64,000 nt of DNA from Serratia marcescens subsp. marcescens ATCC 13880 (GCF_017299535.1 NZ_CP071238.1:4588001-4652000), one strand, 5' to 3'; positions 8,324 through 18,564 are shown, counted from the stretch's first letter. Numbers and translations are program-made. The notes: generated by a model from the sequence alone, not told the origin.

Positions 8324-9026
8324 CCTGCCACCTTCCCCGTAGGATCCAGCCGCAGCGAGACACGGTTCTCGTTGCGTCTTTCATTTCGGGTATCAACTCG
8401 ACATCAACGTTTCACATTTATTATCTCATTAAAGTTAATCCATTAATCGCTCAATAACGGATCATTCATCGCAGTTTAATTGAAACGTCATACTCCTATG
8501 AAAGTTAACAGCAGCATTACGAATAAAGAAATGCATGAAATCACAATAAGCTTTATTTCTTATTATTCATTATTATTTCTTTTATAATAATACAGCATAA
8601 GAAATTCTTTATAATTTTTTATGATTCAGCCTGTTATCTCTGGCAGAGAAGCCATCGAACTTGCCCGCTTAGATACCACTCCGTTATCGTTCACGATCCT
8701 CCTCAGCGCCGCCCCTTTTCATCAAAAATAAAAAAACACAAATAAAACATAGCATTATACCATTACACCTGCTGATGACACGCAGAAAAAACAGTCAATC
8801 TTGATTAACACGCGACAAAAGCAATGACAAAAAATTAGTTTAAAAATAAATAAAATATAAATCATTAATCATGAAAATATTGAATTAATTATAATTAAAC
8901 AAAACCATTAAAAATATTTAATGTGAAAACAGGCCAACTTAATAATCACCTTTTATAATATTCGAGTGCTTGGCTGCGACTCACTTTATTTAATTCGATT
9001 CATTCCTCATTTGTGGAGGTGGTTCC
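8324..9026. other. AT-rich gene-free stretch upstream of swrW
   Basis: About 700 bases with no credible coding frame and far higher A+T than the flanks, especially 8400-8620 and 8720-8960. An imperfect hairpin at 8350-8376 (GCAGCGAGA / TTCTCGTTGC) may end the preceding transcript. The composition is that of H-NS-silenced regulatory DNA; no specific operator could be identified by eye. Confidence 0.6.
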
Positions 9027-12000
9027 GTGTCCGCTTATTCCCTGACGACCGTGCAACAAGCCGTGTGGCTAGACCAATCTTTAAACCCCGATATCCCCTT
9101 ATATAACGTTGGGTGTTTATGGCGCGTAGAGCGCGAGATTTCGCTACCGCTTTTTCAAGAAGCCATACGGCAAATACAGCAACAACATGATGCGTTGCAA
9201 ACCACGCTGAAAGAAACGCCGCAAGGCATTACCCAGGAAACCTGCGACCGGGCCTATATCGACCTGCATTACCATGATTTTTCGCAGAGGCAAGATGCCA
9301 TCAGCCTGGCAGAAACACACCTTCGTTCTCAATTCCTGCAGCCTTACTCACTGTATGACAGCCTGCTTTGGCGCTGCCACCTGGCCAAAGTCAGCGGATC
9401 CAGCACGCTATGGCTGCTTGCTTCCCATCATCTGATTGCGGACGGCACCTCAATTTCCCTGCTGAGCAAAATGATCATGGAGCGCTATAAACAATTAAAA
9501 GCAGGGATAAAAAACGAAGCCCCCCGCTCGCGTTACCAAGACTTCGTCATTAGCGATCGCGCCTATCAGCAGTCCCCACGCTACGAGCGCGATCGTGATT
9601 TCTGGTTGAAGCGTTTCATCGACGCGCCCCCCTCCATGCTGGAACGCCGCCAAAATCACTGTGAGCAACAAACCTACCCCAGCCATCAGATAATCAAGCG
9701 GTTGCCACGCGAGCGTTTCCTTCAGTTGGAACAATGCGCCGCCGCACAGGGCGGTTCTGCCATGCATTTTTTTAGCGCTTTGCTGGCCACCTGGTTCGCC
9801 CGGATTTGGCAAACCGATCAATTCACGCTGGGCGTGCCGGTACATAACCGCAGTACCGCCGAACATAAGCAAACTTTGGGCATGTTTTCCTCGATGATCC
9901 CACTGCGCATCACGGTCGATTCACAGCAGTCCTTCGGCCACTTACTGCGACAAATCGGCAGCGAGCTGCGCCAGTGTTATCGTCACCAGCGTTTTCCCAT
10001 TGCCGAACTCAACCGCCAGTTGAACCTGCATCAGCAGGAGCGGCGCCAGCTGTTCGACATCAGCTTTTCGCTGGAGGTTTTTCCGACCGACATCGAACTG
10101 GAGGGCAGCCAGTTCAAAGTTGAAAACCTGCACCACGGTCAGGAACAGCTGCCCCTCGGCGTCTACCTGCGCCATTACCATCCGGGCGACGACCCGCTGC
10201 TGGAGTTCAACTTCAATCAGGCCTGGTTCGGTCAGGAAGACGGTGAACGCATCGCCGCCCGCATACTGCACCTGCTGAACACCCTACTGGACGGCGATCC
10301 GGCGCTGCCGCTGGGGCAGTTGCCGCTGCTGTTGCCGCAGGAAAGACAGCAAATCTTCCATCAATGGAATGAAACCCGACAAACATGGGCAGACATGCCG
10401 CAAGGCGTACATCAATTCCTGGAACGGCAGGCCGCGCTGACGCCAGAAGCGCCGGCGCTGTGCTACGAAGACCACGAGATCAGTTATCAACAGCTGAATC
10501 AGCGGGCGAATCGATTGGCTGCCTTTCTCAGGCTGCAGGGATTACAGCCTGACGATCGCATCGCGGTATGCGTCAACCGCAGCCCGGATATGGTGATTGC
10601 CCTGTACGCCATCCTGAAGGCGGGCGCCGCCTATGTACCGCTCGATCCCGACTATCCGCAAGACCGTCTGCGCCACATGCTGCAAGATTGCGGCGCCAGA
10701 TTCGTTCTGATCGACAATGGCGGCGAACACGCGCTGCACCCGCTGTGCGATATCGCCGTGCCGCGATTGCATCTTCAGCGTGAGAGTCATCTGTGGCGGC
10801 AAGCGCCGGATGGCAACCCGCCGCCGCTGGCCTCCGATCCACAGCGCAGCCTGGCTTATGTGATTTACACCTCCGGCTCGACGGGGAAACCCAAAGGGGT
10901 GATGAACGAACACCGCGGGGTGATCAACCGACTACTGTGGATGCAAAAGGCGTATACACTGACGCCGGATGATGTCGTGCTGCAGAAAACGCCGTTCAGC
11001 TTCGACGTCTCTGTGTGGGAGTTTTTCTGGCCGATGATGGTCGGCGCCCGGCTGGCCATCGCCAAACCGGGCGGTCACCAGGAACCGGATTATCTCAGCG
11101 CCTGCATCGCACAACATGGCGTCACCACACTGCATTTCGTCCCCTCTATGCTGCAACTGTTTCTGCGCCACGGCGATATGGCGCAGTGCGCCTCCCTGAA
11201 ACGCATCGTGTGCAGCGGCGAGGCGTTGCCGCTCGCTACGGTACAACGTTGCCTGCAGCAGTTGCCGCAGGCGGAACTGCACAATCTCTACGGCCCGACG
11301 GAAGCCGCCGTAGACGTTTCCAGTTGGCAATGCCTGCCCGATGATCCTCGCCCACTGGTACCGATCGGTAAACCGATCGCCAATACCCAGCTCCATATTC
11401 TGGATGACCAACTACAACCGTTACCGCCTGGCATCGCCGGCGAATTGCATATCGGTGGTATTCAGGTTGCCCGTGGTTATCTGAACCGCGCGGCGCTGAG
11501 CGCCGAGCGATTTATCGCCGACCCTTTCAGCGCCGAGCCGCAGGCTCGCCTGTATAAAACCGGCGATCTGGCCCGCTGGCTGCCGGATGGCAACATTGAG
11601 TATCTGGGCAGAAACGATTTCCAGGTCAAAATCCACGGCCTGCGCATTGAATTAGGTGAGATCGAGCAACAGCTCAGACAGTGTTCAGGGGTTGAAGACG
11701 CGGCCATTCTGGCGCGGGAAGACGAAAGCGGCGGCAAGCGCCTGGTCGCCTATGTCATCGCCCCAGAGCAAACGGCCGCCGCCGCCGAATGGCGTCGGCA
11801 ATTGCAGCAACACCTGCCGGACTTTATGGTGCCGTCCTGTTTTATCCGGCTGGATGCTTTTCCGCTGTCGCCCAACGGCAAGCTGGATCGCAAAGCGTTA
11901 CCGGCACCGGCCAACATGCAGGAAACCGCTGCTTATGAAGCCCCGCAAGGCGAGCTGGAACAGCAGTTGGCCGAACTGTGGAGCGAACTGCTGGGCACAA

Positions 12001-12965
12001 CGCGCATTGGCCGCGACGATGATTTCTTCGCGCTGGGCGGCCATTCGCTGCACGCCATTCAACTGCTGGTTAAACTGAAGCGACACGGGCATTCGTTAGG
12101 CATTAAGACGCTGTTTGCTCACTCGACGCTGCGCGGCCAGGCCCGTATCCTCACCGACGGCGTGCCCGCAACGGCTCCAGCCACCTCCGAACCCCTGCAG
12201 CAGCTGTTGACGCGCCTGAATCAGGCCAGTTTTACCTTTAAACAGGTAGAGCGCCTGAACCACGCCATCACCCCCGACAGCGTTTGGATGATCCATCCCG
12301 CCGTCACCGGTTGCGATGTTTATCGCGATCTGGCGAACTATTTAGAAAAAGATTTCAATGTGTTAGGCATCAACAATTATAACCTGTTCCAACAGCCGCA
12401 CATCACTTCGCTACGCGAGCTGGCGGCGTATTATCTCGGCCATATGCGGTTGTCGCCGGCGCGCCCCGTCCGTCTGTTGGGTTGGTCGCTAGGGGGCCTG
12501 ATCGCGCTGGAGATGGCAGCTCAACTGGAAAGCCAAGGCTATCGCGATATCCAACTGTTCCTGCTTGATACCTTCTACCGAACCCCATTCCAGATCCGCA
12601 GCGAGCCGGGCATGCTGGCGGCGATGCTGGCCATGTTGGGTATTGACGGCGAGGCCGCCGACCGGGCATTAAAGGCCGAGCCGACGGAGCTGACATTGGC
12701 GAAACAAACGCTCAGCGCACCGTTGCAACATGCACGCATCACGCTGTTCAAGGCGACCGAAGATGCAAATCTGAATATCACCGGCCTGGGCGATGAGCGG
12801 GAGCTGCTGGCGATTGCCGACAATGGCCTGTCGGCAATCTGCCAGCATCTGCAGGTGCATCCGTTGCCCTGCAATCATCACTCTATTATCTTCAGCCACG
12901 AGGAGATAGGACGCGCCTTGCGCCAGTCATCGCGCACGCCGGCGATGCTCGGCAACCTTCCTTGA
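9027..12965 (+). CDS. swrW: Serrawettin W1 synthetase SwrW, single-module NRPS (C-A-PCP-TE)
   Basis: A 1312-residue nonribosomal peptide synthetase that should build serrawettin W1, the cyclic dimer of 3-hydroxydecanoyl-serine used for surface spreading. Condensation domain (about 1-430) has HHLIADG at 134-140. Adenylation domain (about 450-960) has YTSGSTGKPKG near 614. Reading the specificity positions by eye gives D-V-W-H-V-S-L-V-D plus the invariant K, the pattern known for serine (compare EntF). The carrier domain holds LGGHSL with the phosphopantetheine serine at 1007. The thioesterase has GWSLGG with serine 1154 and a late histidine in NHHSII. The start is the GTG at 9027, with GGAGG at 9015-9019. 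It stands alone as a transcription unit. Identity rests on architecture, length and specificity. Confidence 0.9.
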   Translation: MSAYSLTTVQQAVWLDQSLNPDIPLYNVGCLWRVEREISLPLFQEAIRQIQQQHDALQTTLKETPQGITQETCDRAYIDLHYHDFSQRQDAISLAETHLRSQFLQPYSLYDSLLWRCHLAKVSGSSTLWLLASHHLIADGTSISLLSKMIMERYKQLKAGIKNEAPRSRYQDFVISDRAYQQSPRYERDRDFWLKRFIDAPPSMLERRQNHCEQQTYPSHQIIKRLPRERFLQLEQCAAAQGGSAMHFFSALLATWFARIWQTDQFTLGVPVHNRSTAEHKQTLGMFSSMIPLRITVDSQQSFGHLLRQIGSELRQCYRHQRFPIAELNRQLNLHQQERRQLFDISFSLEVFPTDIELEGSQFKVENLHHGQEQLPLGVYLRHYHPGDDPLLEFNFNQAWFGQEDGERIAARILHLLNTLLDGDPALPLGQLPLLLPQERQQIFHQWNETRQTWADMPQGVHQFLERQAALTPEAPALCYEDHEISYQQLNQRANRLAAFLRLQGLQPDDRIAVCVNRSPDMVIALYAILKAGAAYVPLDPDYPQDRLRHMLQDCGARFVLIDNGGEHALHPLCDIAVPRLHLQRESHLWRQAPDGNPPPLASDPQRSLAYVIYTSGSTGKPKGVMNEHRGVINRLLWMQKAYTLTPDDVVLQKTPFSFDVSVWEFFWPMMVGARLAIAKPGGHQEPDYLSACIAQHGVTTLHFVPSMLQLFLRHGDMAQCASLKRIVCSGEALPLATVQRCLQQLPQAELHNLYGPTEAAVDVSSWQCLPDDPRPLVPIGKPIANTQLHILDDQLQPLPPGIAGELHIGGIQVARGYLNRAALSAERFIADPFSAEPQARLYKTGDLARWLPDGNIEYLGRNDFQVKIHGLRIELGEIEQQLRQCSGVEDAAILAREDESGGKRLVAYVIAPEQTAAAAEWRRQLQQHLPDFMVPSCFIRLDAFPLSPNGKLDRKALPAPANMQETAAYEAPQGELEQQLAELWSELLGTTRIGRDDDFFALGGHSLHAIQLLVKLKRHGHSLGIKTLFAHSTLRGQARILTDGVPATAPATSEPLQQLLTRLNQASFTFKQVERLNHAITPDSVWMIHPAVTGCDVYRDLANYLEKDFNVLGINNYNLFQQPHITSLRELAAYYLGHMRLSPARPVRLLGWSLGGLIALEMAAQLESQGYRDIQLFLLDTFYRTPFQIRSEPGMLAAMLAMLGIDGEAADRALKAEPTELTLAKQTLSAPLQHARITLFKATEDANLNITGLGDERELLAIADNGLSAICQHLQVHPLPCNHHSIIFSHEEIGRALRQSSRTPAMLGNLP

Positions 12966-12973
12966 CGCTCTAC

Positions 12974-13000
12974 GGTCTGCGGCGCCGTTCGCCGCAGACC
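12974..13000. terminator. Hairpin between convergent swrW and lrgB-type genes
   Basis: Perfect stem GGTCTGCGGCG / CGCCGCAGACC with a five-base loop. No T run follows on either side, so termination here is plausible but not certain. Confidence 0.55.
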
Positions 13001-13006
13001 GCCTCC

Positions 13007-13696
13007 TTACCACATCAGCCGGCCGATAAGTGGCGCGGCCACCACCGTGATAATGCCGGCCAACATCATCACCAGGCTCGACACTACGCCCTCCTGTGGC
13101 CCCAGTTCATAGGCGCGGGCGGTGCCGGCGCCGTGCGACGATGCGCCAAAGCCGGCCCCTTTCGCCAGGCGGCTGCGTACAGCCAGCCGCAGAAACAGAA
13201 TGTCGCCCACCGCCATGCCGAACACCCCGGTGATCACCACGAACAGCGCCACCAGGTCCGGCTGGCCGCCCATCTGCTTGGCGGCCTCCAGCGCAAACGG
13301 CGTGGTGATCGAGCGCACCGCCAGGCTGCGCTGCACCTCTTCCGGCAGCGTCAGCAGGCGCGCCAGCCACACCGAGCTGTACACCGCCACCAGCACCGCC
13401 GTCGTCACCCCGGCGGTCAGCGACAGCCAGTGGCGACGAATGATATGCAGGTTCTCGTACACCGGCACCGCGAAGGCGATGGTCGCCGGCCCCAGCAGCC
13501 ACAGCAGCCAGTGGGTTTCACCGATGTAGTCCTGATAGGAGATGTGGGTGACCACCAGCAGCAACACCAGAATCATCGGCGTCAGCACCAGCGGCATCAG
13601 CAGCAACGTGCGGCGGCGGCGATAGAGTTTCTTGTTGGCGAAATAGAGCGCCAGCGTCGCCAGAAAACAGGCCAGGCTAAGGATAAAATCATTCAT
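13007..13696 (-). CDS. LrgB/CidB family membrane protein
   Basis: Multi-pass inner-membrane protein of 229 residues in the LrgB/CidB (YohK) family, proposed to act with LrgA/CidA holin-like partners in murein hydrolase export or by-product transport. Family hallmarks are LLGPATIAFAVPVYEN, SLAVRSITTPFALE and GASSHGAGTARAYELGPQEG, the last near the C-terminus. It overlaps the upstream LrgA-type gene by 8 bases, the usual coupled arrangement. The physiological substrate in Serratia is unknown to me. Confidence 0.88.
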   Translation of the reverse strand: MNDFILSLACFLATLALYFANKKLYRRRRTLLLMPLVLTPMILVLLLVVTHISYQDYIGETHWLLWLLGPATIAFAVPVYENLHIIRRHWLSLTAGVTTAVLVAVYSSVWLARLLTLPEEVQRSLAVRSITTPFALEAAKQMGGQPDLVALFVVITGVFGMAVGDILFLRLAVRSRLAKGAGFGASSHGAGTARAYELGPQEGVVSSLVMMLAGIITVVAAPLIGRLMW

Positions 13697-14111
13697 GGCG
13701 CTGCTTCCGCCGCTGCAGCCAAATCTCCAGCCGATACACCCTGTCCACCACCAGCCCGGTGGCGCCCAGCGTCAGCATGGTGCTGATCGCGATCACCAGA
13801 AAGATCTTCCAGCCCTCGACCATCAGCAGCTGGGCATAGTTGACCACCGCCACCACCGCCGGCACGAAAAACAGCAGCATTTCCGCCAGCAGCCAGCGGG
13901 AGCCGGCCTTGACCCAGCTGAGCGGCAGAATGCGCAGCAGGATCAGCGCCAGCAGCATCAGCATGCCGACGATATTGGCGGGGAGCGGCAGGTGGAATTG
14001 TTGCACCAGACGATCGGCGATCAGGAACAGCGCCGCATACAACGCCACCTGGATCGGTACCTGCAAACGGGTCAGCAGGGAGGGGGCAACGCGGCGTAAC
14101 GCCAGAGACAT
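13689..14111 (-). CDS. LrgA/CidA family holin-like protein
   Basis: A 140-residue membrane protein with four hydrophobic segments, the LrgA/CidA (YohJ) partner of the next gene. Characteristic parts are RLVQQFHLPLPANIVGMLML and LLFFVPAVVAVVNYAQLL. It is the first gene of a two-gene operon with an 8-base overlap, and is transcribed away from a LysR-type regulator whose start lies 140 bases off. That divergent layout resembles cidR-cidAB, so the regulator probably controls this pair. Confidence 0.88.
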   Translation of the reverse strand: MSLALRRVAPSLLTRLQVPIQVALYAALFLIADRLVQQFHLPLPANIVGMLMLLALILLRILPLSWVKAGSRWLLAEMLLFFVPAVVAVVNYAQLLMVEGWKIFLVIAISTMLTLGATGLVVDRVYRLEIWLQRRKQRHE

Positions 14112-14251
14112 GAAAGATGACCTCGAACAATAAATTGACGGCCTACAGTATACGCAGCCGGGAAACCACGCCTGAAATGAATTAAAATTATCGTCATCAT
14201 GCCGTCCGGGAATAGTTTCCCGCCGGTAGCGTCCCCAAGGAGAACCCTAAC

Positions 14252-15139
14252 GTGGATGTCCGCACCCTGCGCTACTTCGTTGAAGTGGTGCGCCAGCAAA
14301 GCTTCACCCGCGCGGCGGAAAAACTGTTCGTCACCCAGCCCACCATCAGCAAAATGCTGCGGCATCTGGAGGAAGAGCTGGAATGCACGCTGCTGATCCG
14401 CGAAGGCCGCAAGCTGCGCCTGACCGACAGCGGCCAGGCGGTGTACCAGCGCGGCCTGACGATCCTCGACGAATTCCGCCAGCTGGAGGCGGAACTGGAA
14501 GACATCAGCTCGGTGAAAAAGGGCGTGCTGCGGCTGGGCATTCCGCCGATGGTCGGCAGGCAGATCGCCGATCTGATCCGCCGCTTTCGCCAGACCTACC
14601 CCGGCATTGAATTGAAGATTTCCGAACTGGGCGGGTTGTCGGTCGAACAGGCGGTGATGTCCGGCGAACTGGATCTGGCGATGACCGTGTTGCCCTTCGA
14701 TTCGGCGCAGCCGCTGACCTTTCTGCCGCTGCTGGGCCACCCGATGTGCGTGGTGGCGCCGCGCACGCCGCAATGGCTCAACCGCACCCGCATCAATATC
14801 GCCGAATTGGCCGACAGCCCGATCCTGATTTATAACGAAGACTTTGCGCTGTACAAGATGCTGATGAAGGCGTTTCGCCAGGCCGGTTTTGAACCGCAAA
14901 TCGCGGTGCGCAGCGGCCAATGGGACTTCCTCGCCTCGATGGTGCAGGCCGGCGTGGGCATCGCCATGCTGCCGGAGCCGGTTTGCCGCTGGCTGGACAA
15001 GGAAAACCTGGTCTGGCTGCCGCTGGAGCCGCGCATGGAGTGGAAAATCGGCCTGATCTGGCGCCAGGGCAGCTACTTGTCGCACAGCGCGCAGGCCTGG
15101 ATCGCCTGCTGCCGCGACTACTGGCCGCCGCTCAAGTAG
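14252..15139 (+). CDS. LysR-type transcriptional regulator, probable regulator of the lrgAB-like pair
   Basis: A 295-residue LysR regulator. The winged helix-turn-helix occupies about residues 1-60 (MDVRTLRYFVEVVRQQSFTR, AAEKLFVTQPTISKMLRHLE), followed by a periplasmic-binding-protein-like effector domain. The start is a GTG at 14252 preceded by AAGGAG at 14237-14242. It is divergent from the LrgA/LrgB pair, and LysR proteins usually act on the adjacent divergent operon; in Staphylococcus and Bacillus, CidR-type LysR proteins respond to acetate-related metabolism. Which effector is sensed here cannot be read from sequence. Confidence 0.85.
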   Translation: MDVRTLRYFVEVVRQQSFTRAAEKLFVTQPTISKMLRHLEEELECTLLIREGRKLRLTDSGQAVYQRGLTILDEFRQLEAELEDISSVKKGVLRLGIPPMVGRQIADLIRRFRQTYPGIELKISELGGLSVEQAVMSGELDLAMTVLPFDSAQPLTFLPLLGHPMCVVAPRTPQWLNRTRINIAELADSPILIYNEDFALYKMLMKAFRQAGFEPQIAVRSGQWDFLASMVQAGVGIAMLPEPVCRWLDKENLVWLPLEPRMEWKIGLIWRQGSYLSHSAQAWIACCRDYWPPLK

Positions 15140-15148
15140 CCAAAAAAC

Positions 15149-15170
15149 AAGGGCCGCACAGGCGGCCCTT
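15149..15170. terminator. Bidirectional-type hairpin between the LysR gene and yjcE
   Basis: Stem AAGGGCCGC / GCGGCCCTT. An A-rich stretch precedes it, which gives a T-rich tail on the minus strand for yjcE. Confidence 0.7.
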
Positions 15171-15215
15171 CAGGACAGAAATAAAGAGGAAAAACGTTAA
15201 TTCCCCCTCTGAGGT

Positions 15216-16865
15216 TTACCCTTCGCGTTCGATCAACAGCGCTTCGAGCAGGTCGAGATCGTGCAGCAGTTTTTGCAGCGTCTCGTTGCTGATTTTCTGC
15301 GTGGCGCGCAGATGGTACAGCTCGCCGCGCTCGGCGCGCAGCGCCGTCAGGCGGAAACGCCGCTCGAGGTTTTCCATCGCCAACGCATTCTCGATATCGT
15401 CTTTCGACGCGATACGCCGCCGCAGCATGCCCGTCACCCGCGAGCTGACCTCTTTCAGCACCTGCGGATCGAGGTTTTCTTCGGTATCGGCAACCAGGCG
15501 CTCTTCCATTTTATTCACGCTCTCGATCGCCACCTCGGCCGCCATGGCGATCGCCATGCGCTCTTCCTGCTTGCTGGCGCTCTTGTCGGCCACCTGCACG
15601 CCACGCAGCAGCAGCGGCAACGCCAGCACGCCGACGATCAGCGACAGCAGGATCACCCCGGCGGCGATAAACACCAGCTGATAGCGCGCCGGGAAGGCAG
15701 TGCCGTCGCTCAGCAACAGCGGTATCGACAGCACGCCGGCCAGGGTAATCGCCCCGCGCACCCCGGCGAACGACGCCACCCACAGCTCACGCGTGCTGTA
15801 ATCGCCGAACTGCAGCGGACGCTTTTTCATAAAGCGGTTGCTGGCCTTCTTCATTATCCACAGCCAGGTAAAACGCAGCACCAGCAGCGCGGCGTAGATG
15901 GTGGCCACGTCGGCGAACAGATACCAGGTCTGGATGGTCGGATCCAGCTCCGCCTGCAGGATGGAGGTTTCAAGAATGCCCGGCAGCTGCAGGCCCAACA
16001 TGATGAACACCATGCCGTTGAACACGAACTCCAGCATCGCCCACACGCTGTTGGCGCGCAGGCGCATCGCCAGCGGCGCGTTGCGGATCACGCCGGACTG
16101 GCTGATGGTCATCCCCGCCGCCACCGCAGCCAGGATGCCGGAGACGCCGATATGTTCGGCGATCAGATAAGAAGCGAACGGCAGCAGCAGCAGGAACACG
16201 ATCTGGGTCGCCGGATCGTCGCCGCTCCAGCGGCTCATCACCCGCAGCGATTTACTGTAGGTCCAGGTGACCGCCACGCCGGCCAGCAGGCCGCCGATCG
16301 CCACTTTGAGGAATTCAAGGGTCGCGCCGCCCACGGTGAACACCATGGTGCCCATCGCCACCGCGATGGCGAACTTGAGCGACACCAGGCCGGACGCGTC
16401 GTTCATCAGCGCCTCGCCCTCGAGCACCCCCATGATCGGCTTGGGAATGCGCCCTTTGCCGACGATGCCGGACAGCGCCACGGCATCCGTCGGCGACAGC
16501 ACCGCCGCCAGCGCGAAGGCCGCCACCAGCGGAATGCCCGGCACCATGGCGTAGATCAGATAACCGACGCCGACCACGGTGATAAGCACCAGCACCAGCG
16601 CCAGGCCGAGAATTTCACGCCCGTGATGCAGGAACTCCCGCGTCGGCGTTTTCCAGCCGTCGGCGAACAGCAACGGCGGGATGAACAGCACCAGGAACAG
16701 TTCGGGATCAAAATCGACGTGCAGCCCGAAATGCGGCCAGGCCAGCAGGGCCCCGATGGCGATTTGCATCAGCGGCAGCGGCACCTGGAACGGCAACATG
16801 CGCGTCACCACCCCGGACAGGGAGACCACCAGGATCAAAATGAGGATTGTAAAAAAGATTTCCAT
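15216..16865 (-). CDS. yjcE: CPA1-family Na+/H+ antiporter, YjcE-like
   Basis: A 549-residue inner-membrane cation/proton antiporter, the same length as I recall for E. coli YjcE. It has about 12 membrane segments, with the CPA1 features LFIPPLLFADGWKT, LSPTDAVALSGIVGKGRIPK and EGEALMNDASGLVS; the adjacent asparagine-aspartate in NDASG is the ion-binding pair of electroneutral antiporters. The C-terminal 150 residues are a hydrophilic, probably coiled cytosolic tail. It lies next to ghxP as yjcE does to yjcD in E. coli. The cation is presumed to be Na+. Confidence 0.9.
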   Translation of the reverse strand: MEIFFTILILILVVSLSGVVTRMLPFQVPLPLMQIAIGALLAWPHFGLHVDFDPELFLVLFIPPLLFADGWKTPTREFLHHGREILGLALVLVLITVVGVGYLIYAMVPGIPLVAAFALAAVLSPTDAVALSGIVGKGRIPKPIMGVLEGEALMNDASGLVSLKFAIAVAMGTMVFTVGGATLEFLKVAIGGLLAGVAVTWTYSKSLRVMSRWSGDDPATQIVFLLLLPFASYLIAEHIGVSGILAAVAAGMTISQSGVIRNAPLAMRLRANSVWAMLEFVFNGMVFIMLGLQLPGILETSILQAELDPTIQTWYLFADVATIYAALLVLRFTWLWIMKKASNRFMKKRPLQFGDYSTRELWVASFAGVRGAITLAGVLSIPLLLSDGTAFPARYQLVFIAAGVILLSLIVGVLALPLLLRGVQVADKSASKQEERMAIAMAAEVAIESVNKMEERLVADTEENLDPQVLKEVSSRVTGMLRRRIASKDDIENALAMENLERRFRLTALRAERGELYHLRATQKISNETLQKLLHDLDLLEALLIEREG

Positions 16866-17062
16866 GCTTTCCTTAGACTCTACGATTCAGACGACATCGG
16901 CTCAGGGCCTGCGTTGGTCACGATAGTAGATCACTTTTTTTACAGCCGTTAAAGCTTGTTGTGCCTTTCAAAACGCGGTGCAGAGCAGAAGAAGACTTAT
17001 CTTAAGAAGGGAATTGCCGTAACAGGCTCCCCCGCCCGGCGGGCGAGGGAAACCCAAGGGGC

Positions 17063-18424
17063 TTAAATCGCCCAGCCGCCGGCGTAGAACGCCACCAGCG
17101 CCACGGCGATCAGCACGGTGCCGATGTTCAGCTTGCGCCATTCGCCGGAGAAGATGCGGCCGATGACCAGCGAGCTGAAGCCCAGCATGATGCCGGTGAC
17201 GATGTTGCAGGTCAGCACGATGAACACGGCGCACAGCAGGCCGGCCATCGCGTCGACGAAGTCGTTGAAGTCCAGCTTGGTGACATTGCTCAGCATCAGC
17301 AGGCCGACGTACATCAGCGCCGGCGCGGTGGCGTAAACCGGCACCAGATAGGCCAGCGGCGACAGGAACAGGATCAGCAGGAACAGAATGCCGACCACGG
17401 TGGCGGTCAGGCCGGTCTTGCCGCCCGCGGCGGTGCCGGCGGCGGACTCGATGTAAACCGCAGCGGGCGCGGCGCCCACCAGGCCGGAGAAGATGCTGCT
17501 AAGGGAATCCGAGGTCAGCGCCTTGCCGCCGTTGATGATCTGCCCGTCTTTATCCAGCAGATTGGCCTGCCCGGCCACCGCGCGGATGGTGCCGGTGGCG
17601 TCGAACACCGCAGTCATCACCAGCGCCAGCACGCTCGGCAACACCACCGGCTGCAATGCGCCCATGATGTCCAGGCTGAAGATCAACGACTTGCCGTCAG
17701 CGTCCGCCAGGCTCGGCATGGCGAACAGCCCCTGGTATTTCACCGCCGGGTCGAAGATCAGGCCGATGATGGAAATGGCGATGATCACCAGCAAAATGCC
17801 GCCGGGCACGCGCAGTTTCTCCAGGCCGAAGATCACCGCCAGGCCGACCAGCGTCATGACGACCGGGAAAGAGGTGAACGCGCCGAGCGCCACCGGCAAG
17901 CCATCCAGCGGGTTCTTCACCACCAGGCCGACGCCGTTGGCGGCGATCAGCAGCAGGAACAGCCCGATGCCGATGCCGGTGCCGTGCGCCACGCCCATCG
18001 GCAGGTTGCGCAGGATCCAGGCGCGGATGCCGGTGACCGAGATAATGGTAAACAGCACGCCCATCAGGAACACCGCGCCCAGCGCCACCGGAATGCTGAT
18101 GTGTTGGCCCAGCACCAGGCTGAAGGCGGTAAAGGCGGTCAACGAGATCGCACAGCCGATGGCCATCGGCAGGTTAGCCCACAGCCCCATCAACAGCGAC
18201 CCCAGACCGGCCACCAGGCAGGTGGAGACGAACACCGCCGCCGGCGGGAAACCCGCTTTGCCCAGCATGCTCGGCACCACGATCACCGAGTACACCATCG
18301 CCAGGAAGGTGGTCAGCCCCGCCACCACCTCCTGACGCACGCTGCTGCCGCGCGCGGAAATTTTAAAATAGCCATCAAGCCCGCCGGTTGGTTTTGCGGC
18401 GTGGTTCGCTTGAGAGTTCGACAT
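17063..18424 (-). CDS. ghxP: Guanine/hypoxanthine permease GhxP
   Basis: AzgA-type (NAT/NCS2-related) purine:H+ symporter of 453 residues with about 13 membrane segments. The sequence is near-identical over long runs to my recollection of E. coli GhxP (YjcD), including [40 protein letters not shown] and [20 protein letters not shown]. Adenine-specific paralogues exist, but the closeness to YjcD favours guanine/hypoxanthine. A PurR-like operator lies about 140 bases upstream, agreeing with known PurR control of this gene. Confidence 0.93.
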   Translation of the reverse strand: MSNSQANHAAKPTGGLDGYFKISARGSSVRQEVVAGLTTFLAMVYSVIVVPSMLGKAGFPPAAVFVSTCLVAGLGSLLMGLWANLPMAIGCAISLTAFTAFSLVLGQHISIPVALGAVFLMGVLFTIISVTGIRAWILRNLPMGVAHGTGIGIGLFLLLIAANGVGLVVKNPLDGLPVALGAFTSFPVVMTLVGLAVIFGLEKLRVPGGILLVIIAISIIGLIFDPAVKYQGLFAMPSLADADGKSLIFSLDIMGALQPVVLPSVLALVMTAVFDATGTIRAVAGQANLLDKDGQIINGGKALTSDSLSSIFSGLVGAAPAAVYIESAAGTAAGGKTGLTATVVGILFLLILFLSPLAYLVPVYATAPALMYVGLLMLSNVTKLDFNDFVDAMAGLLCAVFIVLTCNIVTGIMLGFSSLVIGRIFSGEWRKLNIGTVLIAVALVAFYAGGWAI

Positions 18425-18564
18425 AGGTTACTTCCCCTGTGTTTCATGAATCGGCCCGTCACAGCAGGCCTGTAATCTCGCCCGCGCCCGATCGCCACGT
18501 AATCGTTTAGGTCACGTTCCGCATCCTTGCCCTTATGCCACACCGCCAACGGCGATGCGCACCC

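Noticed and set aside
15261..16952. 563-codon open frame on the plus strand opposite yjcE
   Set aside because: Same antisense artefact; low-complexity H/Q/R-rich product, whereas the YjcE-type antiporter has clear membrane segments and motifs.
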